From an uncultured Bacillota bacterium (lineage in GTDB: Bacteria > Bacillota_I > Bacilli_A > RF39 > UBA660), in contig CAMUZJ010000014.1 of the NCBI GenBank assembly GCA_947165195.1, forward strand, positions 1 through 18,112: a DNA stretch of 18,112 nucleotides, written 5' to 3'. A program made the position numbers and the translations under genes. The notes under the pieces are model-generated. The model made no database searches and was not told the origin of the DNA. It was given only the letters and a program-made list of their open reading frames with translations. This document shows, one piece after another, positions 1 to 6,605 of this stretch. How positions within the stretch are numbered: the first letter of the stretch is position 1; every line of letters begins with the position of its first letter.

Positions 1-1769
1 ACTGTTACAGACTTTGCTAAATTTCTAGGCTTATCAATATCTAGTCCTCGTAAGTCTGCTACATAGTATCCTACTAATTGTAGAGGTGGCACTACAAGGA
101 TTGCTTGGAAGTAGTAGCTAGTTTTTTCTACAACATATCTAAAGTGATGATTTTTAATTTTCTCATCATTGGTAATTGTATATATCCTTGCTTTTCTAGA
201 TTCTACTTCAATGACATTAGACTCTGTTTTATCTTTTGTACTATCATCGGTAATAATAGCAAATACTGGTACTCCTTCATGGATTAAAGATATTGTACCA
301 TGTTTTAATTCTCCAGCTTCATAAGCATCACTATGGGTATAAGAAACTTCTTTTAGTTTTAAGCTTCCTTCTAAGCACATGGCATAATCAATTCCTCTAC
401 CTATAAAGAAGGCATCATGGCAATCTACGATTTCAGAAGCAACATTTTTAAATTCTTCTCTATCTTCTAATACTTTTTGAAGCATATTAGGTAATCTTCT
501 AGCTTCTTCCATTATCTTATCATAATCTTTTTCAAGTCCTAATACTTTGGCAGCTTTTAAAGCAATTAAAGAAAATATAGCACTTTGTAATAAGTAAGCT
601 TTGGTAGTTGCTACTGCTATTTCTGGACCAGCTTCAATAAATAAAGCATGATCAGCTTCTCTAGCAATCGTAGAAGTTTTTACATTAACTATAGCTAAAG
701 TATCTATTCCTAAATCTTTTGCTTTTCTCATAGCAGCAATCGTATCAGCTGTTTCTCCTGATTGAGATACTAATATTACTAATGTTTTACAATTATAAAT
801 TACTTTCTTATAACGATACTCACTAGCACATTCTACTAAACACTTAATATTAGCTTTTTCTTCTAATAAGCTTTTACCAATCATTCCAGCATATAAGGCA
901 GAACCACAAGCCACTATATGAATTTCTTCATAAGAACTTACATCATACATTAAGTCCATATTATCTAGATATCTATGTAAAGTTCTTTCTAAAACAGTTG
1001 GCTCTTCCATAATTTCTTTTAACATGAAATGTTTATAATTACCTTTATCTGCTTCTTCCTCTTTAATAGTAGCAGTTTCAACATTCTTAGTAATCTTCTC
1101 ACCATTCTTATATACAGAATACTCATTTTCTGATAACTCTACTATTTCATTATCTTCTAATAAAATATATTGATTTGTATATTTAATAATAGCTGCTATA
1201 TCTGATGCTATAAAGTTTTCTCCTTCTCCAATTCCTACAATTAATGGAGAGTCTTTTCTAACGGCAAATAATTTATCATTATCATCAAATAAAATTCCAA
1301 AGGCATAAGAGCCCTTTAATATAGAAGTAGCTTTTTCAATCGTAGTAATTGGATTTCCATCATAATATTTATTAAGAATGGCACAAGCTACTTCTGTGTC
1401 TGTTTCACTATTAAAATGGACTCCTTCTTTGATAAGCTCTTTTTTTAATTCAGAGGCATTTTCAATAATACCGTTATGTACAATAGTTACCCTTCCTACT
1501 CGATGAGGATGAGCGTTTGTCTCATTTGCTTCTCCATGAGTTGCCCATCTAGTATGGGCTATTCCCAAATTAGAAGAGATAATTTCACTACTGTCTATTT
1601 TTTCTTCTAATGTTTTTATTTTACCGACACTTTTTATAATTTGAACAGTATTCTTTTCTTTTAAAGCAATACCACTAGAGTCATATCCACGATACTCTAA
1701 TTTCTTTAATCCATCTATTAGGATGTTTTTTGGATGTTGTTTTCCTACATATCCAACAATTCCACACAT
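1..1769 (-). CDS. glmS: Glutamine--fructose-6-phosphate aminotransferase (isomerizing), C-terminal end cut by window edge
   Basis: GlmS makes glucosamine-6-phosphate from fructose-6-phosphate and glutamine, the first committed step toward peptidoglycan amino sugars, in the cytoplasm. The frame was read through 589 codons without a stop. It starts MCGIVGYVG, with Cys2 as the N-terminal nucleophile of the glutaminase domain, followed by HTRWATHG. Two SIS sugar-isomerase domains follow, with SQSGETADT and a GRGIDYAMCLEGSLKLKE segment. The visible end is DKPRNLAKSVT, which in the family lies only two or three residues before the C-terminus, so almost the whole gene is present. The start at 1769 is fixed by GGAGG at 1779-1783. 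The leader carries a glmS ribozyme, so the gene is controlled by its own product. Confidence 0.97.
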   Translation of the reverse strand, partial: MCGIVGYVGKQHPKNILIDGLKKLEYRGYDSSGIALKEKNTVQIIKSVGKIKTLEEKIDSSEIISSNLGIAHTRWATHGEANETNAHPHRVGRVTIVHNGIIENASELKKELIKEGVHFNSETDTEVACAILNKYYDGNPITTIEKATSILKGSYAFGILFDDNDKLFAVRKDSPLIVGIGEGENFIASDIAAIIKYTNQYILLEDNEIVELSENEYSVYKNGEKITKNVETATIKEEEADKGNYKHFMLKEIMEEPTVLERTLHRYLDNMDLMYDVSSYEEIHIVACGSALYAGMIGKSLLEEKANIKCLVECASEYRYKKVIYNCKTLVILVSQSGETADTIAAMRKAKDLGIDTLAIVNVKTSTIAREADHALFIEAGPEIAVATTKAYLLQSAIFSLIALKAAKVLGLEKDYDKIMEEARRLPNMLQKVLEDREEFKNVASEIVDCHDAFFIGRGIDYAMCLEGSLKLKEVSYTHSDAYEAGELKHGTISLIHEGVPVFAIITDDSTKDKTESNVIEVESRKARIYTITNDEKIKNHHFRYVVEKTSYYFQAILVVPPLQLVGYYVADLRGLDIDKPRNLAKSVT

Positions 1770-1781
1770 ATTTATTTTCCT

Positions 1782-1935
1782 CCACTATAAAAACAATTAG
1801 TGGGGATATATACTCTGTTATAATATTGATTTTATTTTTTACATATATATCTAACGAATCACTTGCTCCGTAGTAGCATCCGCCGAATATTTCGATCACT
1901 ACTAACCTCGTCATCCTTTAAAGGATCTGGCGCTT
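1782..1935 (-). ncRNA. glmS self-cleaving ribozyme/riboswitch
   Basis: Read on the minus strand, the leader has the hallmark 5' core AGCGCCAGA at 1935-1927. It is followed by GACGAGG and then ATCGAAATATTCGGCGGATGC, which closely match the conserved core of the Bacillus glmS ribozyme. Cleavage is expected between A1934 and G1933. The 3' part ends in a hairpin (CCACTA at 1803-1798 paired with TAGTGG at 1787-1782) whose last bases overlap the glmS Shine-Dalgarno. The known mechanism is that glucosamine-6-phosphate acts as a cofactor for self-cleavage, after which the mRNA is degraded. The 3' boundary is approximate. Confidence 0.95.
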
Positions 1936-1973
1936 AAACTTTTTTACAACCTTTCGATAAAAGTTCCTTCTAT

Positions 1974-2002
1974 ATTATATGAAATATATATAAAAAGTGC
2001 AA
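1974..2002 (-). promoter_or_regulatory. glmS promoter
   Basis: TTGCAC at 2002-1997, a 17-nt spacer and TATAAT at 1979-1974. Transcription would start near 1967, about 33 nt before the ribozyme cleavage site. Confidence 0.8.
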
Positions 2003-2010
2003 TACCAAGC

Positions 2011-2042
2011 AAAATAAAAACTGTCTGTTTAACACAAGACAG
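2011..2042 (-). terminator. Intrinsic terminator overlapping the end of the HTH-like gene
   Basis: On the minus strand CTGTCT (2042-2037) pairs with AGACAG (2026-2021) and is followed by TTTTTATTTT. The stem includes the last codons and stop of the upstream gene, separating it from the glmS promoter. Confidence 0.75.
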
Positions 2043-2400
2043 CATCAGTGTAATCATACAACAATCCATTTATTGTTTCCAAATCATAGATTTTGTTTGA
2101 TATGCAGTATCTCAAGATTAGATCAAAGTCACTTGTTGTACTGAATGTGTATCCAGCACTTCCTAATAACTTTTGTGAATCTTCTAAGTCAAGCTCTAAA
2201 GATACACATAATCTCATAATATTCTCTTTGCATAATACTCGGTTTCCCTTTTTTAGCTTATTGAATAATCTTCTATCGATACCTACTCTGTTGTAAACAT
2301 CAGAATCCTTTTGACCTGTTCTATCTATAAAAGAAAAAAGCAAGTCAACAAACTCCTTTGTTTTACTTTGATTTAGATAATTTACTATTTGTTCCTTCAT
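2029..2400 (-). CDS. Small helix-turn-helix-like protein, function unknown
   Basis: A 123-aa cytoplasmic protein. Residues about 33-75 (KDSDVYNRVGIDRRLFNKLK... ENIMRLCVSLEL) read like an XRE/Cro-type helix-turn-helix: a recognition-like segment, then a helix rich in L and E and an LLGSAGY turn. The C-terminal region, about 90-118, ends in a second small helical part (FDLILRYCISNKIYDLETINGLLYD). This layout is familiar from widespread small hypothetical proteins of Firmicutes that resemble transcription regulators. No target is known. The start is set by AGGAGGGATTAATAT just upstream. It has its own strong promoter at 2486-2514 and its own terminator, so it is monocistronic. It lies immediately downstream of the duplicated RNA element, which may or may not be functional linkage. 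Confidence 0.85.
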   Translation of the reverse strand: MKEQIVNYLNQSKTKEFVDLLFSFIDRTGQKDSDVYNRVGIDRRLFNKLKKGNRVLCKENIMRLCVSLELDLEDSQKLLGSAGYTFSTTSDFDLILRYCISNKIYDLETINGLLYDYTDAVLC

Positions 2401-2485
2401 ATATTAATCCCTCCTATATAACTCATTCATATCTCCTGATTAATATTTTTCAAATAAACTCATTGCAAATTTCTAAATCAAGCAA

Positions 2486-2514
2486 ATTATATCACTTTTT
2501 GCTTTATAAGTCAA
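2486..2514 (-). promoter_or_regulatory. Promoter of the HTH-like gene
   Basis: TTGACT at 2514-2509, a 17-nt spacer ending in AAAAAGTGA, and TATAAT at 2491-2486, giving an extended -10 (TGATATAAT). The -35 box begins only one base beyond the end of repeat copy 1. Confidence 0.8.
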
Positions 2515-2515
2515 T

Positions 2516-3101
2516 AAATGACCTTTGATAAATAAATTAAGATGCTCCTCACATTAATCCTATATAAACAAGTATATTCAGCCACTGGTAAGTAAAAGCC
2601 CTGAAAGGTAGCGACCCTTTTTCCACTTTTACCTAAGTAAACTCCAAGACCACAAGAGAATAATACTCTCAATCCCAACACGCGTTAGACAATCAGAAAT
2701 ACCCTTATTTCTTACCAATATTGCAGATTTGTGCTGAGATACGGGGGTTCCATCTTATAGTATATCACTATACTTCAACTGCAAATTCATTTTTACCTTA
2801 TGGTAATTCAGTCATATCTCTATCCACCACAGATAGTAACTGTTTCTGTTCTACTCCTCCACTTTGTTTACACTCATGGGCTTTCAAAGATTGGTAACGA
2901 TAGTCTCCCTGCCTTTACTCTCATATATAAGACAACTATTATCTCTTTCGTAACTTAGTTACTCTTAGAATTATTATCACTAATAACTCTTACTCCATCC
3001 TCTAAAAATTCACACTCCTAGATAAGAAGAACGAGATAATATCTATGCTACTTTGCAAGTAGTTTTTCACATAGTTCTTAATTTATTTATCAAAGATCAC
3101 T
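2516..3101 (-). ncRNA. Large structured noncoding RNA candidate, copy 1 (586 nt)
   Basis: No ORF with a credible start exists in this unit. Its ends pair: 26 nt at 3101-3076 are complementary to 2542-2517, and the two non-Watson-Crick positions are G.U wobbles only in the minus-strand transcript. Internal minus-strand hairpins include a ten-pair stem at 2990-2967 and a six-pair stem at 2774-2759, both closed by GUGA (GNRA) loops. Others are a two-part hairpin at 2632-2592 with loop GUCGCUA, CUAAC/GUUGG at 2688-2675, and CUACU/AGUAG at 3062-3048. Length and architecture recall ROOL-type large ornate RNAs of Bacillota, but no family signature could be confirmed. A promoter lies at 3121-3149. 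No clear terminator follows. The function is unknown. Confidence 0.6.
2516..3101. repeat. 586-bp direct repeat, copy 1
   Basis: Read side by side with 3195-3780 (offset 679) and no difference was found. The flanking bases diverge immediately on both sides. The repeat ends with the 26-bp terminal inverted repeat plus one base. Confidence 0.97.
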
Positions 3102-3194
3102 ACATAATTGATATGGTACTATACTATATCACTTCAAAAGAATTGTCAATTTCATAATCACATAATAGTAATTACAAAATCAGATTAAGCAAAG
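3102..3194. other. 93-bp unique spacer between the repeats
   Basis: A unique AT-rich segment between the two RNA units. Its only recognisable content is the minus-strand promoter for copy 1. Confidence 0.8.
3121..3149 (-). promoter_or_regulatory. Promoter driving RNA copy 1
   Basis: TTGACA at 3149-3144, a 17-nt spacer and TAGTAT at 3126-3121. An alternative -10 is TATAGT, preceded by TGA, with a 15-nt spacer. The predicted start near 3114 is about 13 nt before the repeat boundary. Confidence 0.65.
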
Positions 3195-3780
3195 AAATGA
3201 CCTTTGATAAATAAATTAAGATGCTCCTCACATTAATCCTATATAAACAAGTATATTCAGCCACTGGTAAGTAAAAGCCCTGAAAGGTAGCGACCCTTTT
3301 TCCACTTTTACCTAAGTAAACTCCAAGACCACAAGAGAATAATACTCTCAATCCCAACACGCGTTAGACAATCAGAAATACCCTTATTTCTTACCAATAT
3401 TGCAGATTTGTGCTGAGATACGGGGGTTCCATCTTATAGTATATCACTATACTTCAACTGCAAATTCATTTTTACCTTATGGTAATTCAGTCATATCTCT
3501 ATCCACCACAGATAGTAACTGTTTCTGTTCTACTCCTCCACTTTGTTTACACTCATGGGCTTTCAAAGATTGGTAACGATAGTCTCCCTGCCTTTACTCT
3601 CATATATAAGACAACTATTATCTCTTTCGTAACTTAGTTACTCTTAGAATTATTATCACTAATAACTCTTACTCCATCCTCTAAAAATTCACACTCCTAG
3701 ATAAGAAGAACGAGATAATATCTATGCTACTTTGCAAGTAGTTTTTCACATAGTTCTTAATTTATTTATCAAAGATCACT
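3195..3780 (-). ncRNA. Large structured noncoding RNA candidate, copy 2 (586 nt)
   Basis: Sequence-identical to copy 1 as read by eye, so it has the same closing stem (3780-3755 with 3221-3196) and internal hairpins. It sits between the AAA ATPase gene and the 93-bp spacer. Its promoter region (TATAAT at 3805-3800) differs from that of copy 1, so the two genes could be expressed independently. No transcript evidence is available here. The call rests on the lack of coding potential, strand-specific pairing, promoters in the same orientation and exact conservation of the unit. A short open frame at 3172-3360 crosses the boundary and lacks a ribosome site. Confidence 0.6.
3195..3780. repeat. 586-bp direct repeat, copy 2
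   Basis: Same orientation as copy 1 and apparently 100% identical over 586 bp. Recombination between the copies would delete 679 bp. Confidence 0.97.
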
Positions 3781-3799
3781 TATTGCTTAATACACAGAC

Positions 3800-3828
3800 A
3801 TTATATGCTATTTTTTATAAAATGTTGT
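3800..3828 (-). promoter_or_regulatory. Putative promoter driving RNA copy 2
   Basis: TATAAT at 3805-3800 lies about 20 bp upstream of the repeat. The -35 is weak: ACAACA at 17-nt spacing, or GTGACA at 20-nt spacing. It overlaps the terminator-like hairpin of the AAA ATPase gene. Confidence 0.5.
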
Positions 3829-3845
3829 CACTTTCAAAGCGACAA
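3818..3845 (-). terminator. Terminator-like hairpin after the AAA ATPase gene
   Basis: Minus strand: TTGTCGCTT (3845-3837), loop TGA, AAGTGACAA (3833-3825), with one G.U pair, followed by CATTTTAT. The U-tract is imperfect. It begins one base after the stop codon. Confidence 0.55.
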
Positions 3846-3846
3846 A

Positions 3847-4785
3847 TTATTCTTTTTCTTCTCCTAGGGGTTTTATGAAATCTTGTCTTAATTGTTCTTC
3901 AAAAATAATATCAAATTGAGGAATAGCTTTTTTGATAACATCAGGATAGATATTTTTACTATGAATAATTGCATTTCGGTAATCGATTGCTCCTACTTCT
4001 CTTCTATTATCAAATAAAGCATTAGAAAATGCTTCTTGAACAATCGTTAAAGATACATCTGGATATCTTGAACCTATTTCATATACTCTCTTATATTCAC
4101 TTGTAATATCCGTTACAAACTCCATTAATTTTCTTTGAATATAGGGACTATATTTCATTTCTGTTCCTGTTCTTTTTTCAATTTTTGGTAAAGTACCTAC
4201 TAATATTTGGATATTTTCTTCTCTAGTTGGTTCTTCTACTTCCACTTTTTGAAAACGTCTAACAAATGCTTTATCACGTAAAATATATCGTTCATATTCT
4301 TCTGTAGTGGTTGCACCAACTACTTTAATATCTCCTCTATCTAAAGCCGGTTTAAACATATTGGCAAAATCTAATATTTCATCTTTAGACCCCATTAATG
4401 TATGAATTTCATCTATAAATAAAATTAATTTTGTTTCATTCTTTAATTCATCTAATAACGTCTGTACTTTTGCTTCTCCTGTTTGTGGATCTATTCCAAG
4501 AAGGGCAGAAGTATTTACTTTAATAACTCTATACCCTTTTAAAACATCCGGAATATTTCCTTTTTGTATATTATAAGCTAATCCTTCTACAATAGCTGTT
4601 TTACCAACTCCTGGAGGCCCAATTAAAACAGCTGATTTATCAGGTGTTAAAAGTATTAAAATTAATCTTTTAATTTGTTCATCTCTACCAATAGCTGGAT
4701 TTGTATAATATTCTTTCTTACAAAAATCTTCTCCATATACATTTAATACACTAATTCGTTTACTTCTTATATCAAAATTATCCAT
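3847..4785 (-). CDS. Stand-alone AAA+ ATPase resembling the ClpB/ClpC D1 module
   Basis: A 312-aa protein with one AAA+ domain. Residues 31-43 (AIGRDEQIKRLIL) match the VGRDxEI entry motif of Clp/Hsp100 D1 domains. Walker A is GPPGVGKT at 56-63, Walker B LILFIDE at 120-126, sensor-1 GATT at 157-160 and the arginine finger RR at 177-178. The YPDVSLTIVQEA stretch near 241-252 corresponds to the RFLPDKAIDLIDEA segment. The N-domain, middle coiled coil, D2 and any ClpP-binding loop are absent, so it is not a full ClpB or ClpC (over 800 aa). It is probably an oligomeric remodelling ATPase with unknown substrate. The first ATG (4791) is only 2 nt from AGGAG. The ATG at 4785, 8 nt from it, is preferred. 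Confidence 0.88.
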   Translation of the reverse strand: MDNFDIRSKRISVLNVYGEDFCKKEYYTNPAIGRDEQIKRLILILLTPDKSAVLIGPPGVGKTAIVEGLAYNIQKGNIPDVLKGYRVIKVNTSALLGIDPQTGEAKVQTLLDELKNETKLILFIDEIHTLMGSKDEILDFANMFKPALDRGDIKVVGATTTEEYERYILRDKAFVRRFQKVEVEEPTREENIQILVGTLPKIEKRTGTEMKYSPYIQRKLMEFVTDITSEYKRVYEIGSRYPDVSLTIVQEAFSNALFDNRREVGAIDYRNAIIHSKNIYPDVIKKAIPQFDIIFEEQLRQDFIKPLGEEKE

Positions 4786-4801
4786 ATACATAGCTCCTGT
4801 C

Positions 4802-4830
4802 GAAATTTATTATAGCATACTTTTTTAGAA
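4802..4830 (-). promoter_or_regulatory. Extended -10 promoter of the AAA ATPase gene
   Basis: The minus strand has TATGCTATAAT, a consensus extended -10 (TGCTATAAT), about 20 nt upstream of the AGGAG site. The -35 is poor. It follows directly on the terminator of the upstream gene. Confidence 0.6.
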
Positions 4831-4868
4831 AAATTAAAAAATACTTAGGATTAAATCTAAGTATTTTA
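4827..4868 (-). terminator. Intrinsic terminator after the 158-aa unknown gene
   Basis: Minus strand: AAAATACTTAG-type arm at 4867-4857 pairs with CTAAGTATTTT at 4848-4838, an 11-bp stem with an 8-nt loop, followed by a T-rich run. Confidence 0.85.
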
Positions 4869-4874
4869 ATAGTA

Positions 4875-5351
4875 TTATTTAATATTTTTTTTGATATTTT
4901 TTGTAAGATAATCTTTATAATTAGTAATATATAGTACATGTGTAGAGTTTCTAGATTCCGTTTCTTTTGTAACCACTTGTTTTCCTTCCCCATTATAACC
5001 GTAGAATTCTCCTGTTGCATCCATTGGAAATTCACCAGGGATTAGTTTAAATTCATACTCTGGATACTGAGCTTTCTTATTAATTAATATTTCTAAGGCT
5101 CTTCTCTTTGACTTTCCATTGTCTTCTGTAAAGAAATAGGCATCAGCTACTGCTCCATTTTCATTTACATAGATATCGTTATCATAATCATAGGTAAATT
5201 TACTTTCATCAACAAGTGCATTAAGGTCCATTGTGTCAACATTTGCTTCACCATTTGCATATTTTCCAAATGTTATAAAATAAGTAGAACCTGATACTGC
5301 ACCATTTAATCCTTCACTTTTTTTATAAAGACCATTTCCATAATTTTTCAT
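4875..5351 (-). CDS. Conserved-looking protein of unknown function, 158 aa
   Basis: Not recognised. The predicted protein is soluble, without a signal peptide or membrane segment. It is rich in Tyr, Asn, Asp and Gly in the first two thirds (GSTYFITFGKYANG, DESKFTYDYDNDIYVNENG) and more basic toward the C-terminus (KDYLTKNIKKNIK). A YFFTEDNGKSKRRALEI segment near 72-88 could be a small alpha/beta element. The start at 5351 has GAGGAG 10 nt upstream. The open frame continues upstream to 5408, but that part overlaps the promoter. A near-consensus promoter and a strong terminator make it a single-gene unit between rdgB and the AAA ATPase. Confidence 0.75.
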   Translation of the reverse strand: MKNYGNGLYKKSEGLNGAVSGSTYFITFGKYANGEANVDTMDLNALVDESKFTYDYDNDIYVNENGAVADAYFFTEDNGKSKRRALEILINKKAQYPEYEFKLIPGEFPMDATGEFYGYNGEGKQVVTKETESRNSTHVLYITNYKDYLTKNIKKNIK

Positions 5352-5379
5352 TTTAAGTTTTCTCCTCAAAATCGCACTT

Positions 5380-5408
5380 ATTATATCACTTTTTTCTGTA
5401 TTAGTCAA
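5380..5408 (-). promoter_or_regulatory. Promoter of the 158-aa unknown gene
   Basis: TTGACT at 5408-5403, a 17-nt spacer ending in AAAAAAGTGA, TATAAT at 5385-5380 and an extended TG. It closely resembles the promoter at 2486-2514. Confidence 0.85.
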
Positions 5409-5561
5409 TTAATTATGGCTACTAAAGTCGGCAGTGAATACCCATTTACAGTTATTTTTAAGTTAAAATATATAATAAATGTATTATATTTGAATGGTTT
5501 ATAATTTTAAATTAGCTTTGAATAGGAACTATTATATGAGATGTTGGTTATAGAATGGCAA

Positions 5562-6137
5562 CTATTTAAAATTATCTTTTTTATCGTTTAATAGTTCTTT
5601 TAATTGTATAGCTGCTAAATATCTAGCACTTATCTTATTTTTCTCATCACTTGAAAGTTCTGCTAATGTTTTCCCATCTTCTAATTCTACTATCTCATCA
5701 AATCCAAATCCGTTAGTTCCTCGTCTTTCTTTAGAAATAATACCTTTAATTACTCCTTCGCTTGCTAGTAAATGTTCTCCATCATAATAGACTAATACAC
5801 AAATTACACGGCAGGATCTGTCTTGCTTATTTTTCATCTTTTCTAAAATATAATTATTTCTTTCTATATTGCTAGCATTTTCTCCTAAAAATCTAGCTGT
5901 CATTACTCCTGGAAAATCATCTAATGCATCAATACAAAGTCCTGAGTCATCAGCTATTACTGCTTCATGGCATACTTTATAAATTTCTGTTGCTTTTTTT
6001 GAAGCATTCTCATAAAAAGTATTTCCATCTTCTACTACTTCAATATCGATATTTAAATCTTTTAAAGATTTAATATTGTCCCCTAATATATATCTAATTT
6101 CTTTTAACTTTCCCTTATTATTACTTGCAAATACCAT
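5562..6137 (-). CDS. rdgB: XTP/dITP diphosphatase (non-canonical purine NTP pyrophosphatase, Ham1/RdgB family)
   Basis: Hydrolyses XTP, dITP and ITP to the monophosphate and pyrophosphate, keeping deaminated purines out of nucleic acids; cytoplasmic. At 191 aa it has the usual family length. It shows SNNKGK at 5-10 (phosphate binding), DGNTFYENA at 37-45 with the metal-site Glu, ADDSGL at 62-67 with the catalytic Asp, and GFGFD at 143-147 (base recognition). The C-terminal SHR motif of the family reads SAR here (residues 170-172), so the His is replaced by Ala, which may alter base binding. AAAGGAG precedes the start. A promoter (TTTACA at 6206-6201, 16 nt, TATTAT at 6184-6179) and a palindrome over the predicted start site suggest separate regulation. 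Confidence 0.93.
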   Translation of the reverse strand: MVFASNNKGKLKEIRYILGDNIKSLKDLNIDIEVVEDGNTFYENASKKATEIYKVCHEAVIADDSGLCIDALDDFPGVMTARFLGENASNIERNNYILEKMKNKQDRSCRVICVLVYYDGEHLLASEGVIKGIISKERRGTNGFGFDEIVELEDGKTLAELSSDEKNKISARYLAAIQLKELLNDKKDNFK

Positions 6138-6158
6138 AATTACTCCTTTGTTTCATAT

Positions 6159-6176
6159 ATGATATCAGTATATCAT
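6159..6176. promoter_or_regulatory. Palindrome at the rdgB transcription start (operator or leader hairpin)
   Basis: A perfect 7-bp inverted repeat, ATGATAT-4 nt-ATATCAT, covers the predicted start between the -10 (6184-6179) and the ribosome site. It is placed like a repressor operator, but no regulator can be named. Confidence 0.4.
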
Positions 6177-6213
6177 GTATAATACTAAACAGAAAGATTT
6201 TGTAAATAAAGCA

Positions 6214-6241
6214 TTAAAAAAAACAAGATATATTATCTTGT
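6214..6241 (-). terminator. Intrinsic terminator after the cold-shock gene
   Basis: Minus strand: ACAAGATA (6241-6234), loop ATA, TATCTTGT (6230-6223), an 8-bp perfect stem followed by TTTTTTT. Confidence 0.9.
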
Positions 6242-6287
6242 CATTTTTGTATCATCTAAGGGATTTGATTTATATATTTAATTTTTA

Positions 6288-6497
6288 TTAATAACTAGCA
6301 CCTAATTGGCAGACATCTCTAGCTTGTAATCCTTTTGGTGTTGTAATTAACTCAAACTGTACTAATTCATCACTTTTTAATGTTTTATAGCCATCTATAT
6401 TAATTGCTGAATAATGTACAAATATATCATCATATTCTTTGTAAGTAATAAATCCATATCCTTTCTCATTATTAAACCACTTTACTTTTCCTATCAT
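6288..6497 (-). CDS. Cold-shock protein (CspA family)
   Basis: A 69-aa single-OB-fold, single-stranded nucleic-acid binding protein acting as an RNA chaperone in the cytoplasm. RNP1 is KGYGFI at 12-17 and RNP2 is DIFVHY at 24-29. It begins MIGKVKWFNNEKGYGFI and ends QARDVCQL, as in the family. GAGGT precedes the start. It has its own terminator. The roughly 100-nt gap to the upstream histidine kinase gene may hold a long csp-type leader; one weak promoter candidate (TTGTAC, 16 nt, TATTAG) was seen there. The paralogue (cspA, B, C and so on) cannot be decided from sequence alone. Confidence 0.95.
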   Translation of the reverse strand: MIGKVKWFNNEKGYGFITYKEYDDIFVHYSAINIDGYKTLKSDELVQFELITTPKGLQARDVCQLGASY

Positions 6498-6605
6498 CTT
6501 TTAACCTCACTTTCAATTCTAATACAGTTTCTTATCTTCTGTACAAATGTATAGTAGCACTTTTTTCTATTCGATTGTTGCTATCCGTGATAATTGGTTA
6601 TTATT

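Noticed and set aside
1681..1914. 77-codon minus-strand frame over the glmS leader
   Set aside because: It lies across the ribozyme and out of frame over the glmS start, and has no ribosome site of its own.
2516..3101. Group I or group II intron
   Set aside because: No domain V-like hairpin, no GUGYG 5' end and no group I P7 core was recognised, and the flanks are intergenic with no split gene.
3102..3194. Repeat pair as an assembly artefact
   Set aside because: The spacer and both flanks are unique and the spacer contains a good promoter. Long reads would still be needed to exclude it.
3172..3360. 62-codon minus-strand frame in the repeat
   Set aside because: It crosses the repeat boundary, lacks a ribosome site, and in copy 1 it ends differently just past the boundary.
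2516..3780. MITE or insertion sequence with terminal inverted repeats
   Set aside because: No transposase, no obvious target-site duplication, and the inverted-repeat mismatches are G.U wobbles on one strand only, which fits an RNA stem better. Not fully excluded.
5409..5561. Gene remnant between rdgB and the 158-aa gene
   Set aside because: Only a few protein-like codons in two competing frames; no recognisable homology.
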